This document shows, one piece after another, positions 1 through 14,323 of a DNA stretch of 64,000 nt; the stretch's first letter is position 1, and every line of letters begins with the position of its first letter. Origin of the DNA: Citrobacter amalonaticus (GTDB lineage Bacteria > Pseudomonadota > Gammaproteobacteria > Enterobacterales > Enterobacteriaceae); the NCBI GenBank assembly GCA_028994555.1, contig JARDVN010000001.1, forward strand, positions 1,736,001 through 1,800,000, given 5' to 3'. The position numbers and the translations under genes are program-made. The notes beneath the pieces are model-generated. The model worked only from the letters and a program-made list of their open reading frames with translations. It was not told the DNA's origin and made no database searches.

Positions 1-176
1 CAGATTTACTCTGGCTGCTGCAACAGACGGGTGATGAAGTGCTGGATTACCGCCAGGCAGTGGCGTATTACGCTTCTTGCCGACAGACTGTAATTGAAGG
101 TGGAAACCACGCATTCACTGGCTTCGAAGATTATTTCAACCCGATTGTCGATTTCCTTGGACTGCACAGTTGCTGA
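1..176 (+). CDS. yqiA: YqiA esterase, 3' end only
   Basis: The window opens inside this gene. The frame from base 3 reads [16 protein letters not shown] onward and stops at TGA 174-176. The last 57 residues match my recollection of E. coli YqiA, a small alpha/beta-hydrolase esterase encoded just upstream of parE. The NHAF segment probably carries the catalytic histidine of the Ser-Asp-His triad. The gap to parE is 27 bp, so the two are likely co-transcribed. The start and the nucleophile lie outside the window. Confidence 0.9.
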   Translation, partial: DLLWLLQQTGDEVLDYRQAVAYYASCRQTVIEGGNHAFTGFEDYFNPIVDFLGLHSC

Positions 177-203
177 CAATCATTTCGAATTGCTATTAAA
201 ACC

Positions 204-2097
<1,894 letters not shown>

Positions 2098-2118
2098 TTA
2101 TCCGCTTCATTGTTAATC

Positions 2119-2149
2119 AAAAGGGTAAGCCATGATGGCTTACCCTTTT
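2119..2149 (+). terminator. Rho-independent terminator after parE
   Basis: A perfect inverted repeat (AAAAGGGTAAGCC and GGCTTACCCTTTT) surrounds a short ATGAT loop and ends in TTTT, 21 bp after the parE stop. The A-rich left arm makes it potentially bidirectional. Confidence 0.8.
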
Positions 2150-2273
2150 GCTTTCAGGATATCTGATTGATCTTGCCAGAGAGGTCTATTAGGCTCAATC
2201 GAGGCGAGAACGCGGATTGACGTTATGGCACTGACCGGGGATGGACGCCAAAAATACATAATAAGGAAACAGG

Positions 2274-3459
2274 ATGAACAACACACATCTCTCTAAGAGC
2301 GTCGACGCCCTTAAACCCTCCGCTATCAGGGAATTACTCAAACATAGCAAAATGCCTGGCGTGATTTCGCTGGGCGGCGGTATTCCCAGCCCGGAACTGT
2401 TTGATAAAACAGGGCTGGAAATGGCCACGCGCAACATGATGGAAAACCAGTTTCTGGATGCGTTCCAGTACGGCCTGAGCGAAGGTTTTCCGCCTCTGCG
2501 TGAAGCCATCAGTCAGTTATGTCAGAAACGAGGTATTCAGGCCGCGTCTGACGCAATCTTGGTGACCAATGGTTCACAGCAGTCGCTGGATATCCTGGCG
2601 AGAACGATGATCAATCCGGGCGACAAAGTGGTCGTCGAACGTCCGACTTATCTTGCCGCCTTGCAGGTGCTGCAACTTTCTCAGGCGGATATTTTGTCTG
2701 TTGGCACGGATAAAGACGGTATGATCGTAGACGATCTGGAAGTGTTGCTACAGAACAACACGATTAAGTTTGTGTACATTGTGCCAACGTTTGGTAACCC
2801 CGGCGGCGTGGTACTGAGTGATGCCCGTCGTCAGAAGTTGGTACAACTGGCGAAACAGCATGATTTTGCCATCGTCGAAGATGATCCCTACGGCGAAATT
2901 AACTTCACCGACGAGACCTATAAAACGCTGTCCCAGCATGCCCGGGAGAGCGGGTGCCCTGAGCGAGTGATTTACACCTCGACCTTTTCCAAGATTCTGG
3001 CCCCAGGTCTGCGTGTGGGTTGGGTAGTACTGCCGGAATGGATCAGACAAAAAGCGACCATCGTTAAACAGGCGACGGATCTGCATACCAGCGCGCATTC
3101 GCAGGCGATGGCGGCCAGCTATTTGACGTTAGGCCGTCTGGACGATCAAATTACGCTCATTCGTCAGGCGTATCGTGAGAAATGTAATGTGCTGGCGGAT
3201 GCGATGCGTAGCGAATTGGGCGAGCATATCTCATTCCATATGCCGCAGGGAGGGATGTTCCTGTGGGGGGACGTTCCGTTACGATTTCGATACCACCGCC
3301 TGGCTTTCCCGCACATTGCAGGAAAAAGTGGTATTCGTACCGGGAGAGTTTTTCTTCTGCGATAATCCGGACAAACGGACGCTGCGGATGTCTTTTGCGA
3401 CGCCAACGGCGGATGAACTGGAAGAAGCAGTGCGGAGACTGAAAAAAGCATTGCCCTGA
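2274..3459 (+). CDS. PLP-dependent class I aminotransferase, one apparent +1 frameshift
   Basis: A fold-type I aminotransferase of the 2-aminoadipate / MocR-domain family without the GntR helix-turn-helix. Visible features are the early glycine motif ISLGGGIPSPELF, the NPGG segment (about 175), EDDPYG at 202-207, and the Schiff-base lysine K240 in STFSKILAPGLRVGW. The frame shifts at the G6 run 3265-3270. With five G's, MPQGGMFLWG continues as TFRYDFDTTAW and the protein is 394 residues, usual for the family. An AAGGAAAC ribosome site precedes ATG 2274. It sits between parE and ygiN, where K-12 has no such gene. The substrate cannot be deduced; a broad alpha-amino or aminoadipate transaminase is the best guess. 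Confidence 0.85.
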
Positions 3460-3469
3460 CTGCGTATTG

Positions 3470-3488
3470 GCCGGGTCTGAGACCCGGC
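3470..3488. repeat. Short GC-rich inverted repeat
   Basis: The sequence GCCGGGTC TGA GACCCGGC is an 8-bp perfect hairpin between the convergent aminotransferase and ygiN. It has no T-tract, so it is either a degenerate REP element or a weak bidirectional terminator. Confidence 0.5.
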
Positions 3489-3495
3489 ACTACGC

Positions 3496-3810
3496 TTAAA
3501 TACCGGATTCCAGAATACGAATATTCATCTCCAGTACGTCGCCCTTAACGGCTTCGCTGTAGGCTTTCATGTGCGGGGTCTGCAGGTGCGCTTCAAGATG
3601 CGCGATGCTTTCCCACTGTTCAATCATCACGATTGAATCCGGTGCCGTGGTCTGGAAACTCACGTTAGCCGCATGATCCACCATCGGCGCGTAGCCGTGG
3701 CAGCCTTCTTCTTTCAGTACGGTTGGAACGATTTTCGCAAACTGATCCAGGACGGCCTGACGGTGATGTTGTCCCGGACGGGTGCGGATTTCAGCAATAA
3801 CGGTAAGCAT
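3496..3810 (-). CDS. ygiN: Quinol monooxygenase YgiN
   Basis: A 104-residue ABM-fold (antibiotic biosynthesis monooxygenase) protein, nearly identical to E. coli YgiN by recall. YgiN oxidises menadiol and is thought to cycle quinones with MdaB. Family marks are the MLTVIAEIR N-terminus, the EEGCHGY segment and the conserved EQWESIAHLEAHL stretch. It lies 30 bp downstream of mdaB on the same strand, so the pair is very likely an operon. Full length and undamaged. Confidence 0.95.
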   Translation of the reverse strand: MLTVIAEIRTRPGQHHRQAVLDQFAKIVPTVLKEEGCHGYAPMVDHAANVSFQTTAPDSIVMIEQWESIAHLEAHLQTPHMKAYSEAVKGDVLEMNIRILESGI

Positions 3811-3840
3811 GGTTAACTCCTTCTAATTTCAGATAACCAG

Positions 3841-4422
3841 TTAACCAAAAATTTTCGTCAGATGCTCGCGATATTCTGCAATTGAGCGTGGTACATCCGG
3901 CATTTTAATGACGTCATTGGTAATAAAGGTCGGCAGCGCTTCCATTCCCAGGAATTGATTCGCCTTATGGAACGGCAGATAAACGCCATCAACACCCACG
4001 CCGTGGAAGAACTGATCTTTATCGGTGAAGGCTTCCATCGGCGCGTTCCAGGTCAGGGAAAGCATATATTTTTTGCCCTGAATCAGACCGCCGGAACCGT
4101 ATTTTTTCGAGGCATCTGAGCGGGTTCGACCATCGCTGGCATACAGTGTGCCGTGACCTTCGGTAAACACGTCATCAATGTATTTTTTAACGGTCCACGG
4201 CGCACCCATCCACCAACCCGGCATCTGCCAGATAACCACGTCAGCCCAGACGAAGTTCTGTACTTCTTCTTTCACGTCGTAATCGCCGTCAGCGCGAACG
4301 ATTTTTACGTTATGCCCGAGGTCACGCAGCGTGCCGTCAGCGACTTCCGTCAGCGTGTCATTCAGTTGGCCGTTGGAATGGGCGAATTTTTTCGCGCCGT
4401 TGATAATCAGGATGTTGCTCAT
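3841..4422 (-). CDS. mdaB: NADPH:quinone reductase MdaB
   Basis: A 193-residue flavodoxin-like FAD protein that performs two-electron reduction of quinones, avoiding semiquinone radicals. The N-terminus ILIINGAKKFAHSNGQLN is the nucleotide-phosphate loop of the MdaB / DT-diaphorase family, and WQMPGWWMGAPWTVKKYID is the conserved flavin-contact segment. It is encoded just upstream of ygiN, whose product re-oxidises the quinol. The E. coli gene ygiZ, normally between mdaB and qseC, is missing: only 109 bp separate them here. Confidence 0.96.
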   Translation of the reverse strand: MSNILIINGAKKFAHSNGQLNDTLTEVADGTLRDLGHNVKIVRADGDYDVKEEVQNFVWADVVIWQMPGWWMGAPWTVKKYIDDVFTEGHGTLYASDGRTRSDASKKYGSGGLIQGKKYMLSLTWNAPMEAFTDKDQFFHGVGVDGVYLPFHKANQFLGMEALPTFITNDVIKMPDVPRSIAEYREHLTKIFG

Positions 4423-4531
4423 TATTAATCTCTCTCAGAAATGCGTTTGAGGTTAATTTTACGTCAACATGCGGCACGGTGAAATTAGCAAAATGTGCAA
4501 AGTCTTTTGCTTTTGATGCAATAATCGAGGA

Positions 4532-5875
4532 TCACCAGCGCATTGTGGCGATAAAACCGCCGTCTGGCGCATTGCCAAACGACACCGTCATTCCGTGCAG
4601 CGCGGCAATGCGGCGGACAATCGACAGCCCCAGCCCACTGCCGGTAACCTGCTGGCCTGGCGGGCGATAGAAACGCTCACCAATGTGGGGCAAGACATCC
4701 GCCGTGACGCCTGGGCCATTATCTCTGACGGTAAACTGTCTGGCGTCGAGCGTAACTTCAACCACGCTGCCTTTCGGGCTGTAGCGGATGGCGTTATCCA
4801 GCAGATTGCGCACCAGCAGGCTTAACAGCAGTGGTTGTCCGGCGCGCGTCACATCGTGGGCATTGATTTGCAAACGCACATCAATCTGCGCCTGTTGTGC
4901 GGGCTGCCAGATATCCATAACGGCAGACTGAAGCACGTCCGCAAGAGAGAGCATTGCCACATCCTGCAGGTTATCCAGCGAATCGAGGCGGGAGAGCGTC
5001 AGAAGCTGATCGACCAGACGTGTGGCGCGATCGATGCCCGTATGGAGTTGCATCAGGGCTTTCTCCCTCGCTAACGGGTCATCATCTGAAAGTTGCGCCA
5101 CCTCTGTCTGGACTTTCAGCGCCGTTAACGGACTGCGCAGTTCGTGGGCGGCGTCAGAGGTGAAGCGCCGCTCGCGCACCATTGTTTTATGGATTCGGAT
5201 AAAGAGCTGGTTGAGGGATTCCACCAGCGGGCGCACTTCACTCGGTACGCCGTCTGAACTGAGCGGCTCGCTGGACTCTGGATCGCGTAAGCGCAGCGCC
5301 TGCGCCAGCTTTTTCAGCGGCATGAGTTCCCGATGCAGCAGCATAATCAGCAACAGCAGCATTAATGGCAACGCGATAAGCCAGGGGATCAGTTGCGCCG
5401 TCACAATCGCCAGCGCCATATCTTCGCGGTATTCCCATTCCTGGCCGACGACGATGCGGTACTTACCATCGGCGGAGGTCAGCCAGATAAAGCGCCATTT
5501 ATCGTCATCGCCAATTAATTGACCGTCATCAAACCCTTCCCGGCGGTAGCTATAAGGGATGTTCTGACCATTGTCGCCATCATGCAGCACCATCTTGCCC
5601 TCCGTGGTATAGACGGCAAACGTCAGCACATCATCGTCAATATGCCCGTGCTTGAATTTTTTTGGCGTATGCGCCATCCGTTCTGTCGCATGCAGTTCGT
5701 TGATATCGAGCGTAATCAGCCGCTTGGCGAAGAGCATTAACTGCGTATCAAACAATTCATCGACATTATCGGTCGTTTTTTTCCAGGCGACAAAACTCGA
5801 CGCCGCCCAGGTGATGGCAGCCAGAATCAAAAAGATGAGGGTAAGCCTGACGCGCAGGCTGAGCCGCCGGGTCAT
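4532..5875 (-). CDS. qseC: Sensor histidine kinase QseC
   Basis: A 447-residue membrane sensor kinase. It has a first transmembrane helix at about 10-30, a periplasmic sensor region, a second helix at about 157-180, then HAMP and HisKA with phospho-acceptor H244 in [14 protein letters not shown]. The HATPase region has N-box [19 protein letters not shown] and GSGLGLSI. In E. coli QseC responds to catecholamines and autoinducer-3 and phosphorylates QseB. The start ATG overlaps the qseB stop by 4 bp (ATGA), indicating translational coupling. Two residues shorter than E. coli at the N-terminus; otherwise complete. Confidence 0.96.
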   Translation of the reverse strand: MTRRLSLRVRLTLIFLILAAITWAASSFVAWKKTTDNVDELFDTQLMLFAKRLITLDINELHATERMAHTPKKFKHGHIDDDVLTFAVYTTEGKMVLHDGDNGQNIPYSYRREGFDDGQLIGDDDKWRFIWLTSADGKYRIVVGQEWEYREDMALAIVTAQLIPWLIALPLMLLLLIMLLHRELMPLKKLAQALRLRDPESSEPLSSDGVPSEVRPLVESLNQLFIRIHKTMVRERRFTSDAAHELRSPLTALKVQTEVAQLSDDDPLAREKALMQLHTGIDRATRLVDQLLTLSRLDSLDNLQDVAMLSLADVLQSAVMDIWQPAQQAQIDVRLQINAHDVTRAGQPLLLSLLVRNLLDNAIRYSPKGSVVEVTLDARQFTVRDNGPGVTADVLPHIGERFYRPPGQQVTGSGLGLSIVRRIAALHGMTVSFGNAPDGGFIATMRW

Positions 5876-6537
5876 GAGGAGGCCTCGCTAAGCGTATAGC
5901 CGATGCCGTGGACGGTGCGAATAAAATCGCTGCCCAGTTTGCGCCGCAGGTGGTGAACATGCACTTCGACGGCATTGCTGGTGACCTCTTCGTCCCAGTT
6001 ATACAGCTTCTCTTCGATGAGCTTGCGCGGCAGCACACGCCCGGTATTACGCATCAGTAACTCCAGAAGTGCGAATTCCTTAGGCTTGAGTATCAGTGGT
6101 TCACCCGCCAGCGTTGCAACCCGATCGCCGGGCGTTAAGGTAACCTGCCCGTGACGCAGTTCACTGCTGGCCTGCCCGCTGGCACGACGCATCAGCGCCT
6201 CCAGCCTGGCGGCGACCTCAATCAGTGCAAAAGGCTTACACAGATAATCATCCGCTCCGAGGCGAAGGCCTTCCACACGCTCGGCCAGCGCATCGCGTGC
6301 GGTAAGGATAAGCACCGGCTCGCGCTTTCCCTGTTCGCGCCAGTCGCGCAGAATGTCGCGTCCGTCCATTCCCGGTAAGGTGAGATCGAGGATCACCGCG
6401 TCGTAAGGCGCGCTGTAGAGCGCTTCTTTCCCCTGACGACCTTCGGTAAACCAGTCGACGCTAAACCCCATTTTACTCAAACCTGTTTTGATGCCGTCGC
6501 CAATCAACGCATCATCTTCAACCAGTAAAATTCGCAT
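5872..6537 (-). CDS. qseB: Response regulator QseB
   Basis: A 221-residue OmpR/PhoB-type regulator. The receiver domain has acidic residues E8-D9-D10, phospho-acceptor D51 ([10 protein letters not shown]) and conserved K in DYLCKPF. A winged-helix DNA-binding domain follows ([19 protein letters not shown]). It forms the QseBC two-component pair and in E. coli binds its own promoter and others, including motility genes. Divergent from ygiW, with 151 bp between the starts, which probably contain QseB-controlled promoters. The C-terminus ends SEASS instead of the shorter E. coli tail. Confidence 0.96.
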   Translation of the reverse strand: MRILLVEDDALIGDGIKTGLSKMGFSVDWFTEGRQGKEALYSAPYDAVILDLTLPGMDGRDILRDWREQGKREPVLILTARDALAERVEGLRLGADDYLCKPFALIEVAARLEALMRRASGQASSELRHGQVTLTPGDRVATLAGEPLILKPKEFALLELLMRNTGRVLPRKLIEEKLYNWDEEVTSNAVEVHVHHLRRKLGSDFIRTVHGIGYTLSEASS

Positions 6538-6688
6538 TTTTCATCCCTGCGCCTGCTGTCATAACGGCAAGTAAACCCTGATGTCGCCTGTGTTGTACAG
6601 CAAAAAAAGAGACTTTTTTTGCCTTAAGAACTCGTTAAGGATTACCGTGTTTAATGCTCGTGAGATGACATCAAAGGGAGAAATGAAC

Positions 6689-7081
6689 ATGAAGAAATTA
6701 GCTGCAATTTTCGCTGTTATGGCGATCTGTTCCGCACCGGTTCTGGCGGCGCAACAGGGTGGTTTTTCCGGTCCGTCTGCGACGCAAACGCAGAGCGGCG
6801 GCTTCCAGGGACCTAACGGCAGTAGTACGACGGTAGAAAGTGCGAAATCCTTGCGTGATGACACCTGGGTGACGCTGCGTGGCAACATCGTTGAACGCAT
6901 TTCCGATGACCTCTACGTGTTCAAAGATGCCACCGGTACGATCAATGTCGACATTGACCATAAACGCTGGAATGGTGTGACGGTCACCCCGCAGGATACC
7001 GTTGAAATTCAAGGTGAAGTGGACAAAGACTGGAATTCCGTCGAAATTGACGTGAAGCAAATCACTAAAGTCAGCAAATAA
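6689..7081 (+). CDS. ygiW: Periplasmic OB-fold stress protein YgiW / VisP
   Basis: A 130-residue secreted protein of the BOF (bacterial OB-fold) family. The signal peptide MKKLAAIFAVMAICSAPVLA is followed by a Gly/Ser/Gln-rich linker and the OB domain (DDTWVTLRGNIVERI to the end). In Salmonella the homologue VisP binds peptidoglycan sugars and LpxO and aids stress resistance and virulence. The ATG at 6689 is chosen over 6683 because AAGGGAG at 6674-6680 is then 8 bp upstream and the length equals E. coli YgiW. Regulation by the divergent qseB is likely. Confidence 0.93.
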   Translation: MKKLAAIFAVMAICSAPVLAAQQGGFSGPSATQTQSGGFQGPNGSSTTVESAKSLRDDTWVTLRGNIVERISDDLYVFKDATGTINVDIDHKRWNGVTVTPQDTVEIQGEVDKDWNSVEIDVKQITKVSK

Positions 7082-7089
7082 TCCCTGTC

Positions 7090-7114
7090 AGGGCCGCGTT
7101 CGCGGCCCTTTTCT
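7090..7114 (+). terminator. Terminator after ygiW
   Basis: A GGGCCGCG-TT-CGCGGCCC hairpin followed by TTTTCTTT, 8 bp after the ygiW stop. Classic intrinsic terminator separating ygiW from parC. Confidence 0.85.
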
Positions 7115-7142
7115 TTGTGACTCAACGCGTCAGATAAGGTAG

Positions 7143-9472
<2,330 letters not shown>

Positions 9473-9479
9473 GACGTTT

Positions 9480-9606
9480 TAAGCGCCTGAAGGCATGAGT
9501 AGGCCGATAAGGCGCAACGCACCGCCATCAGGCAACACTATCATGCCGGATGGCGGCGTTAATACCTAATCCGGCCTGCGGTTTGAATGATGCCGCCAGG
9601 CCGGAA
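9480..9606. repeat. REP/BIME element between parC and plsC
   Basis: Several REP-type arms (GCCGATAAGGCGC, GCCGGATGGCGGCG, CCGGCCTGCGG, CCGCCAGGCCGG) lie in opposite orientations over about 125 bp. Such BIMEs in enterobacteria stabilise upstream mRNA and bind gyrase or IHF. No gene is seen from 9473 to 9748. Confidence 0.75.
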
Positions 9607-9748
9607 AACAGTAAAATTTCCCGTAAAACCGTTGTTTATTCGTGAGGCGCGATTAACAATACCGTTTTCCAGAGAGCCACATTAACAATACCCTAACCTG
9701 ATAGCAGGTGACGTAGAATCCCGGGCTCTTAGGCCTTCAGAGGTTGTT

Positions 9749-10487
9749 ATGCTATTTATTTTTCGACTTATTATTACCGTTATCTATTCCATTCTGGTGT
9801 GTGTTTTTGGTTCTCTTTACTGCCTGCTCAGCCCGCGTAACCCAAAGCACGTCGCGACCTTCGGCCATATGTTTGGTCGTCTGGCGCCGGTGTTCGGTCT
9901 GAAGGTGGAGTGTCGTAAACCCGCGGATGCGGAAAGTTACGGCAACGCAATTTATATTGCCAATCACCAGAATAACTACGATATGGTGACCGCCGCGAAT
10001 ATCGTTCAGCCACCGACCGTCACTGTCGGAAAGAAAAGCCTGCTGTGGATCCCGTTTTTTGGCCAGCTGTACTGGTTGACGGGTAACCTGCTGATCGACC
10101 GCAATAATCGTGCGAAAGCGCACGGCACGATTGCTGAAGTAGTGAACCATTTTAAAAAGCGTCGTATCTCCATCTGGATGTTCCCGGAAGGGACCCGCAG
10201 CCGGGGGGCGTGGCCTGCTGCCGTTTAAAACCGGGGCTTTTCATGCCGCGATTGCGGCCGGCGTCCCGATTATTCCGGTGTGCGTGTCCAATACCTCGAA
10301 TAAAATTAATCTTAACCGCCTGAAGAATGGCCTGGTGATTGTGGAAATGCTGCCGCCGGTGGATATCAGTCAGTATGGTAAAGATCAGGTTCGTGAACTG
10401 GCTGCGCACTGCCGCTCGTTGATGGAACAAAAGATTGCTGAACTGGATAAAGAAGTCGCCGAGCGAGAAGCCGCCGGGAAGGTTTGA
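9749..10487 (+). CDS. plsC: 1-acylglycerol-3-phosphate acyltransferase, one apparent +1 frameshift
   Basis: PlsC acylates lysophosphatidate to phosphatidate at the inner membrane, an essential step of phospholipid synthesis. An N-terminal membrane helix (LFIFRLIITVIYSILVCVFG) precedes the acyltransferase motif NHQNNYD (HX4D) and FPEGTRSRG. The frame breaks at the G6 run 10203-10208. Five G's give RSRGRGLLPFKTGAFH and a 245-residue protein equal to E. coli PlsC. It lies upstream of ftsP in the same orientation. Because plsC is essential, the frameshift is not credible biologically. Confidence 0.95.
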
Positions 10488-10550
10488 TTCAGGTTTTTTG
10501 CAGGAAACGAGTTCCTGCCCGTATTTTAGCCAGTTTTACATGGAGCTTAT

Positions 10551-11965
10551 ATGTCACTCAGTCGGCGTCAGTTCATTCAGGCATCGGGGATCGCTCTGTG
10601 CGCAGGTGCCGTTCCGCTGAGGGCCAATGCTGCCGGTCAGCAACAGCCGCTGCCCGTTCCGCCGCTCCTGGAGTCCCGCCGGGGCCAGCCGCTGTTTATG
10701 ACGCTGCAGCGTTCGCACTGGTCGTTTACCCAAGGGACGCGTGCGCCGGTCTGGGGGGATTAACGGGCGTTACCTCGGGCCGACGATCCGCGTCTGGAAA
10801 GGGGATGACGTTAAGCTGATCTACAGTAACCGTCTGGCGGAAAACGTCTCGATGACTATCGCGGGTTTACAGGTTCCGGGGCCGCTGATGGGCGGTCCGG
10901 CGCGCATGATGTCGCCAAACGCCGACTGGGCGCCGGTACTCCCCATCCGTCAGAACGCCGCCACGCTGTGGTATCACGCCAATACGCCGAACCGTACCGC
11001 GCAGCAGGTTTATAATGGCCTGGCCGGGATGTGGCTGGTAGAGGATGAGGTCAGTAAATCGCTGCCGATCCCCAACCATTACGGTGTCGATGACTTCCCA
11101 ATTATTATTCAGGACAAGCGTCTGGATAACTTCGGCACGCCGGAATACAGCGAACCCGGAAGCGGGGGGCTTTGTTGGCGATACGCTGCTGGTTAACGGT
11201 GCGCAAAGTCCTTACGTGGAAGTCTCTCGCGGTTGGGTGCGCCTGCGTTTGTTAAACGCTTCTAACTCGCGCCGCTATCAGTTGCAGATGAGTGACGGAC
11301 GTGCGCTGCACGTGATCTCGGGCGATCAGGGCTTTTTGCCTGCGCCGGTGTCGGTAAAACAACTGTCGCTGGCGCCGGGCGAGCGCCGTGAAATTCTGGT
11401 CGATATGACTAATGGCGATGAAGTGTCGATTACCTGCGGCGAAGCGGCGAGCATTGTCGACAGGATCCGTGGCTTCTTTGAGCCGTCGAGCATTCTGGTT
11501 TCGACGCTGGTGCTGACGCTGCGTCCAACTGGCCTGTTACCGCTGGTCACTGACAGCCTGCCGATGCGTTTGCTGCCGACTGAAATCATGAGCGGTGCGC
11601 CGATTCGTAGCCGCGATATCAGCCTGGGCGACGATCCGGGCATCAACGGGCAACTGTGGGACGTGAACCGCATTGATGTCACTGCCCAGCAGGGTTCCTG
11701 GGAGCGCTGGACGGTGCGGGCGGATATGCCGCAGTCGTTCCACATCGAAGGCGTGTCGTTCCTGGTGCGTAACGTCAACGGCGCGATGCCGTTCCCGGAA
11801 GATCGTGGCTGGAAAGATACCGTCTGGGTGGATGGGCAGGTCGATCTGCTGGTTTACTACGGACAGCCTTCCTGGGCGCATTTCCCGTTCTACTTCCACA
11901 GCCAGACGCTGGAAATGGCGGACCGTGGTTCCATCGGTCAAATTCTGGTGAATCCGGCGCCGTAA
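10551..11965 (+). CDS. ftsP: Cell-division protein FtsP (SufI), two apparent +1 insertions
   Basis: A periplasmic multicopper-oxidase-like protein that lacks copper ligands and stabilises the divisome under stress. The N-terminus is a model Tat signal, SRRQFIQASGIALC, cleaved near ANA. Three cupredoxin domains follow. The frame is broken at G6 runs 10753-10758 and 11164-11169. With five G's in each, VWGINGRYLGP and SGGFVGDTLLVNG are restored and the product is 470 residues, as in E. coli. It starts 63 bp after plsC. Confidence 0.94.
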
Positions 11966-11972
11966 TCCTCTT

Positions 11973-12008
11973 CTCTCTCGCGGTGCTACGCGAGAGAGAT
12001 TATCTTTC
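11973..12008 (+). terminator. Candidate terminator after ftsP
   Basis: A 10-bp perfect hairpin (CTCTCTCGCG and CGCGAGAGAG, loop GTGCTA) sits 8 bp after the ftsP stop and is followed by a mixed T-rich stretch, ATTATCTTTC. The T-tract is weak, so termination may be partial. Confidence 0.6.
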
Positions 12009-12076
12009 GATTTCTCTTACGTTCCGGCATATAATCGCCGGCCTTTGATTATTTTTTTACCATTTTTGGAAGCACT

Positions 12077-14249
12077 ATGAGCGCAATATCCCTGATCCAG
12101 CCAGACAGAGATCTCTTCTCCTGGCCTCAGTACTGGGCGGCCTGTTTTGGTCCCGCTCCTTTTTTTGCCGATGTCACGCGACGAAATGGATCAACTTGGC
12201 TGGGATAGCTGCGACATTATTTTGGTTACCGGTGATGCGTATGTCGATCACCCAAGCTTTGGCATGGCGATTTGCGGCCGTATGCTGGAAGCCCAGGGCT
12301 TCCGGGTCGGCATCATTGCGCAGCCCGACTGGAACAGCAAAGACGACTTTATGCGTCTGGGCAAACCGAACCTGTTTTTCGGCGTAACCGCCGGCAACAT
12401 GGACTCCATGATCAACCGCTACACCGCCGATCGCCGCCTGCGCCATGACGATGCCTACACGCCGGATAACGTCGCGGGCAAGCGACCGGACCGCGCCACG
12501 CTGGTCTATACCCAACGCTGTAAAGAGGCCTGGAAAGATGTGCCGGTGATCCTCGGCGGTATCGAAGCGAGTCTGCGTCGTACCGCGCATTACGATTACT
12601 GGTCCGATACCGTGCGCCGTTCCGTGCTGGTGGATTCTAAAGCCGATATGCTGATGTTTGGCAACGGCGAGCGTCCTCTGGTGGAAGTGGCGCACCGTCT
12701 GGCGATGGGCGAAAGCATCGACCAGATCCGCGATGTGCGTAACACCGCGATCATGGTGAAAGAAGCGCTGCCAGGCTGGAGCGGCGTGGATTCCACGCGT
12801 CTGGATACGCCAGGGAAAATTGACCCGATTCCGCATCCGTATGGTGAAGACTTACCGTGCGCGGATAACAAACCGGTGGCACCGAAAAAGCAGGAAGCAA
12901 AAGCCATTACCGTGCAACCCGCGCGTCCGAAACCGTGGGAAAAAACCTACGTTTTGCTGCCGTCCTTTGAAAAAGTGAAGGGCGACAAAGTGTTGTATGC
13001 GCACGCTTCGCGGATTCTGCATCATGAAACCAACCCCGGCTGTGCGCGTGCGCTGATGCAAAAGCATGGCGACCGCTATATCTGGATCAACCCGCCGGCG
13101 ATCCCGCTCTCCACTGAAGAGATGGACAGCGTTTTTGCCCTTCCGTATAAGCGCGTGCCACACCCGGCATACGGCAACAGCCGTATTCCGGCCTACGAGA
13201 TGATCCGTTTTTCCATCAACATTATGCGCGGCTGTTTCGGCGGATGTTCCTTCTGTTCGATCACTGAACACGAAGGACGCATTATTCAGAGCCGTTCTGA
13301 AGATTCGATCATCAATGAGATCGAAGCGATCCGTGATACTGTGCCTGGTTTTACCGGCGTGATCTCCGATCTCGGCGGACCGACGGCTAACATGTATATG
13401 CTGCGCTGTAAGTCACCGCGCGCAGAACAGACCTGTCGTCGCCTATCGTGTGTTTATCCGGATATCTGTCCGCATATGGATACCAACCACGAACCGACCA
13501 TAAATCTCTATCGCCGTGCGCGCGATCTGAAAGGCATCAAGAAGATCCTGATCGCCTCCGGCGTGCGTTACGACATTGCCGTGGAAGATCCGCGCTATAT
13601 CAAAGAGCTGGCGAGCCATCACGTTGGCGGCTATTTGAAGATTGCGCCGGAGCACACGGAAGAAGGGCCGCTGTCGAAGATGATGAAGCCGGGCATGGGC
13701 AGCTATGATCGCTTCAAAGAACTGTTCGACCTCTACTCGAAGCAGGCGGGGAAAGAGCAGTATCTGATCCCATACTTCATCTCTGCTCACCCGGGGACGC
13801 GTGATGAAGATATGGTAAATCTGGCGCTGTGGCTGAAGAAACATCGCTTCCGTCTCGATCAGGTGCAGAACTTCTACCCGTCGCCGCTGGCCAACTCGAC
13901 CACCATGTATTACACCGGCAAAAACCCGCTGGGTAAAATCGGTTATAAGAGTGAAGATGTGGTGGTGCCGAAGGGCGATAAGCAGCGTCGTCTGCATAAA
14001 GCGCTGCTGCGCTATCACGATCCGGCAAACTGGCCGCTTATTCGTCAGGCGCTGGAAGAGATGGGGAAAAAACATCTGATTGGCGGACGTCGCGAGTGTC
14101 TGGTGCCTGCGCCGACGCTGGAAGAGATGCGTGAGGCGCGTCGTCAGAACCGTAACACCCGTCCGGCGCTGACCAAACACACGCCGGTGGCGCATCAGCG
14201 TCAGAGCCTTGCCGCCAATAAAAAGCGCGGTAAGGTGGCCGGGCGATAA
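12077..14249 (+). CDS. ygiQ: Radical SAM protein YgiQ, one apparent +1 frameshift
   Basis: A large UPF0313 radical-SAM protein of unknown substrate. The SAM iron-sulfur motif CX3CX2C is seen in [19 protein letters not shown]. An N-terminal cobalamin-like domain and a long central region precede it, and the basic C-terminus is rich in Arg and Lys. The start ATG 12077 reads [14 protein letters not shown]. The frame shifts at the T7 run 12160-12166, and six T's give [15 protein letters not shown]. Downstream the protein matches E. coli YgiQ closely, with a shorter, divergent tail. Restored length is about 723 residues. Confidence 0.93.
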
Positions 14250-14293
14250 ATCAACCTTCCCGGTATAACGGGTGGGTGTGATGGTAAGCATGA

Positions 14294-14318
14294 GGGCTGC
14301 GCTGGCAGCCCTTTTTTT
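14294..14318 (+). terminator. Terminator after ygiQ
   Basis: GGGCTGC-GCTG-GCAGCCC followed by seven T's, between the convergent ygiQ and DASS transporter genes. Strong intrinsic terminator for the plus strand. Confidence 0.85.
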
Positions 14319-14323
14319 ATTGC

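Noticed and set aside
12174..12836. 220-codon frame antisense to ygiQ
   Set aside because: Shadow of a GC-rich conserved gene; no start context or domain.
13443..14323. C-terminal extension of the DASS transporter into ygiQ antisense
   Set aside because: The extension arises from the A6 overcall at 14367-14372; the corrected frame stops at 14324 with a normal transporter end.
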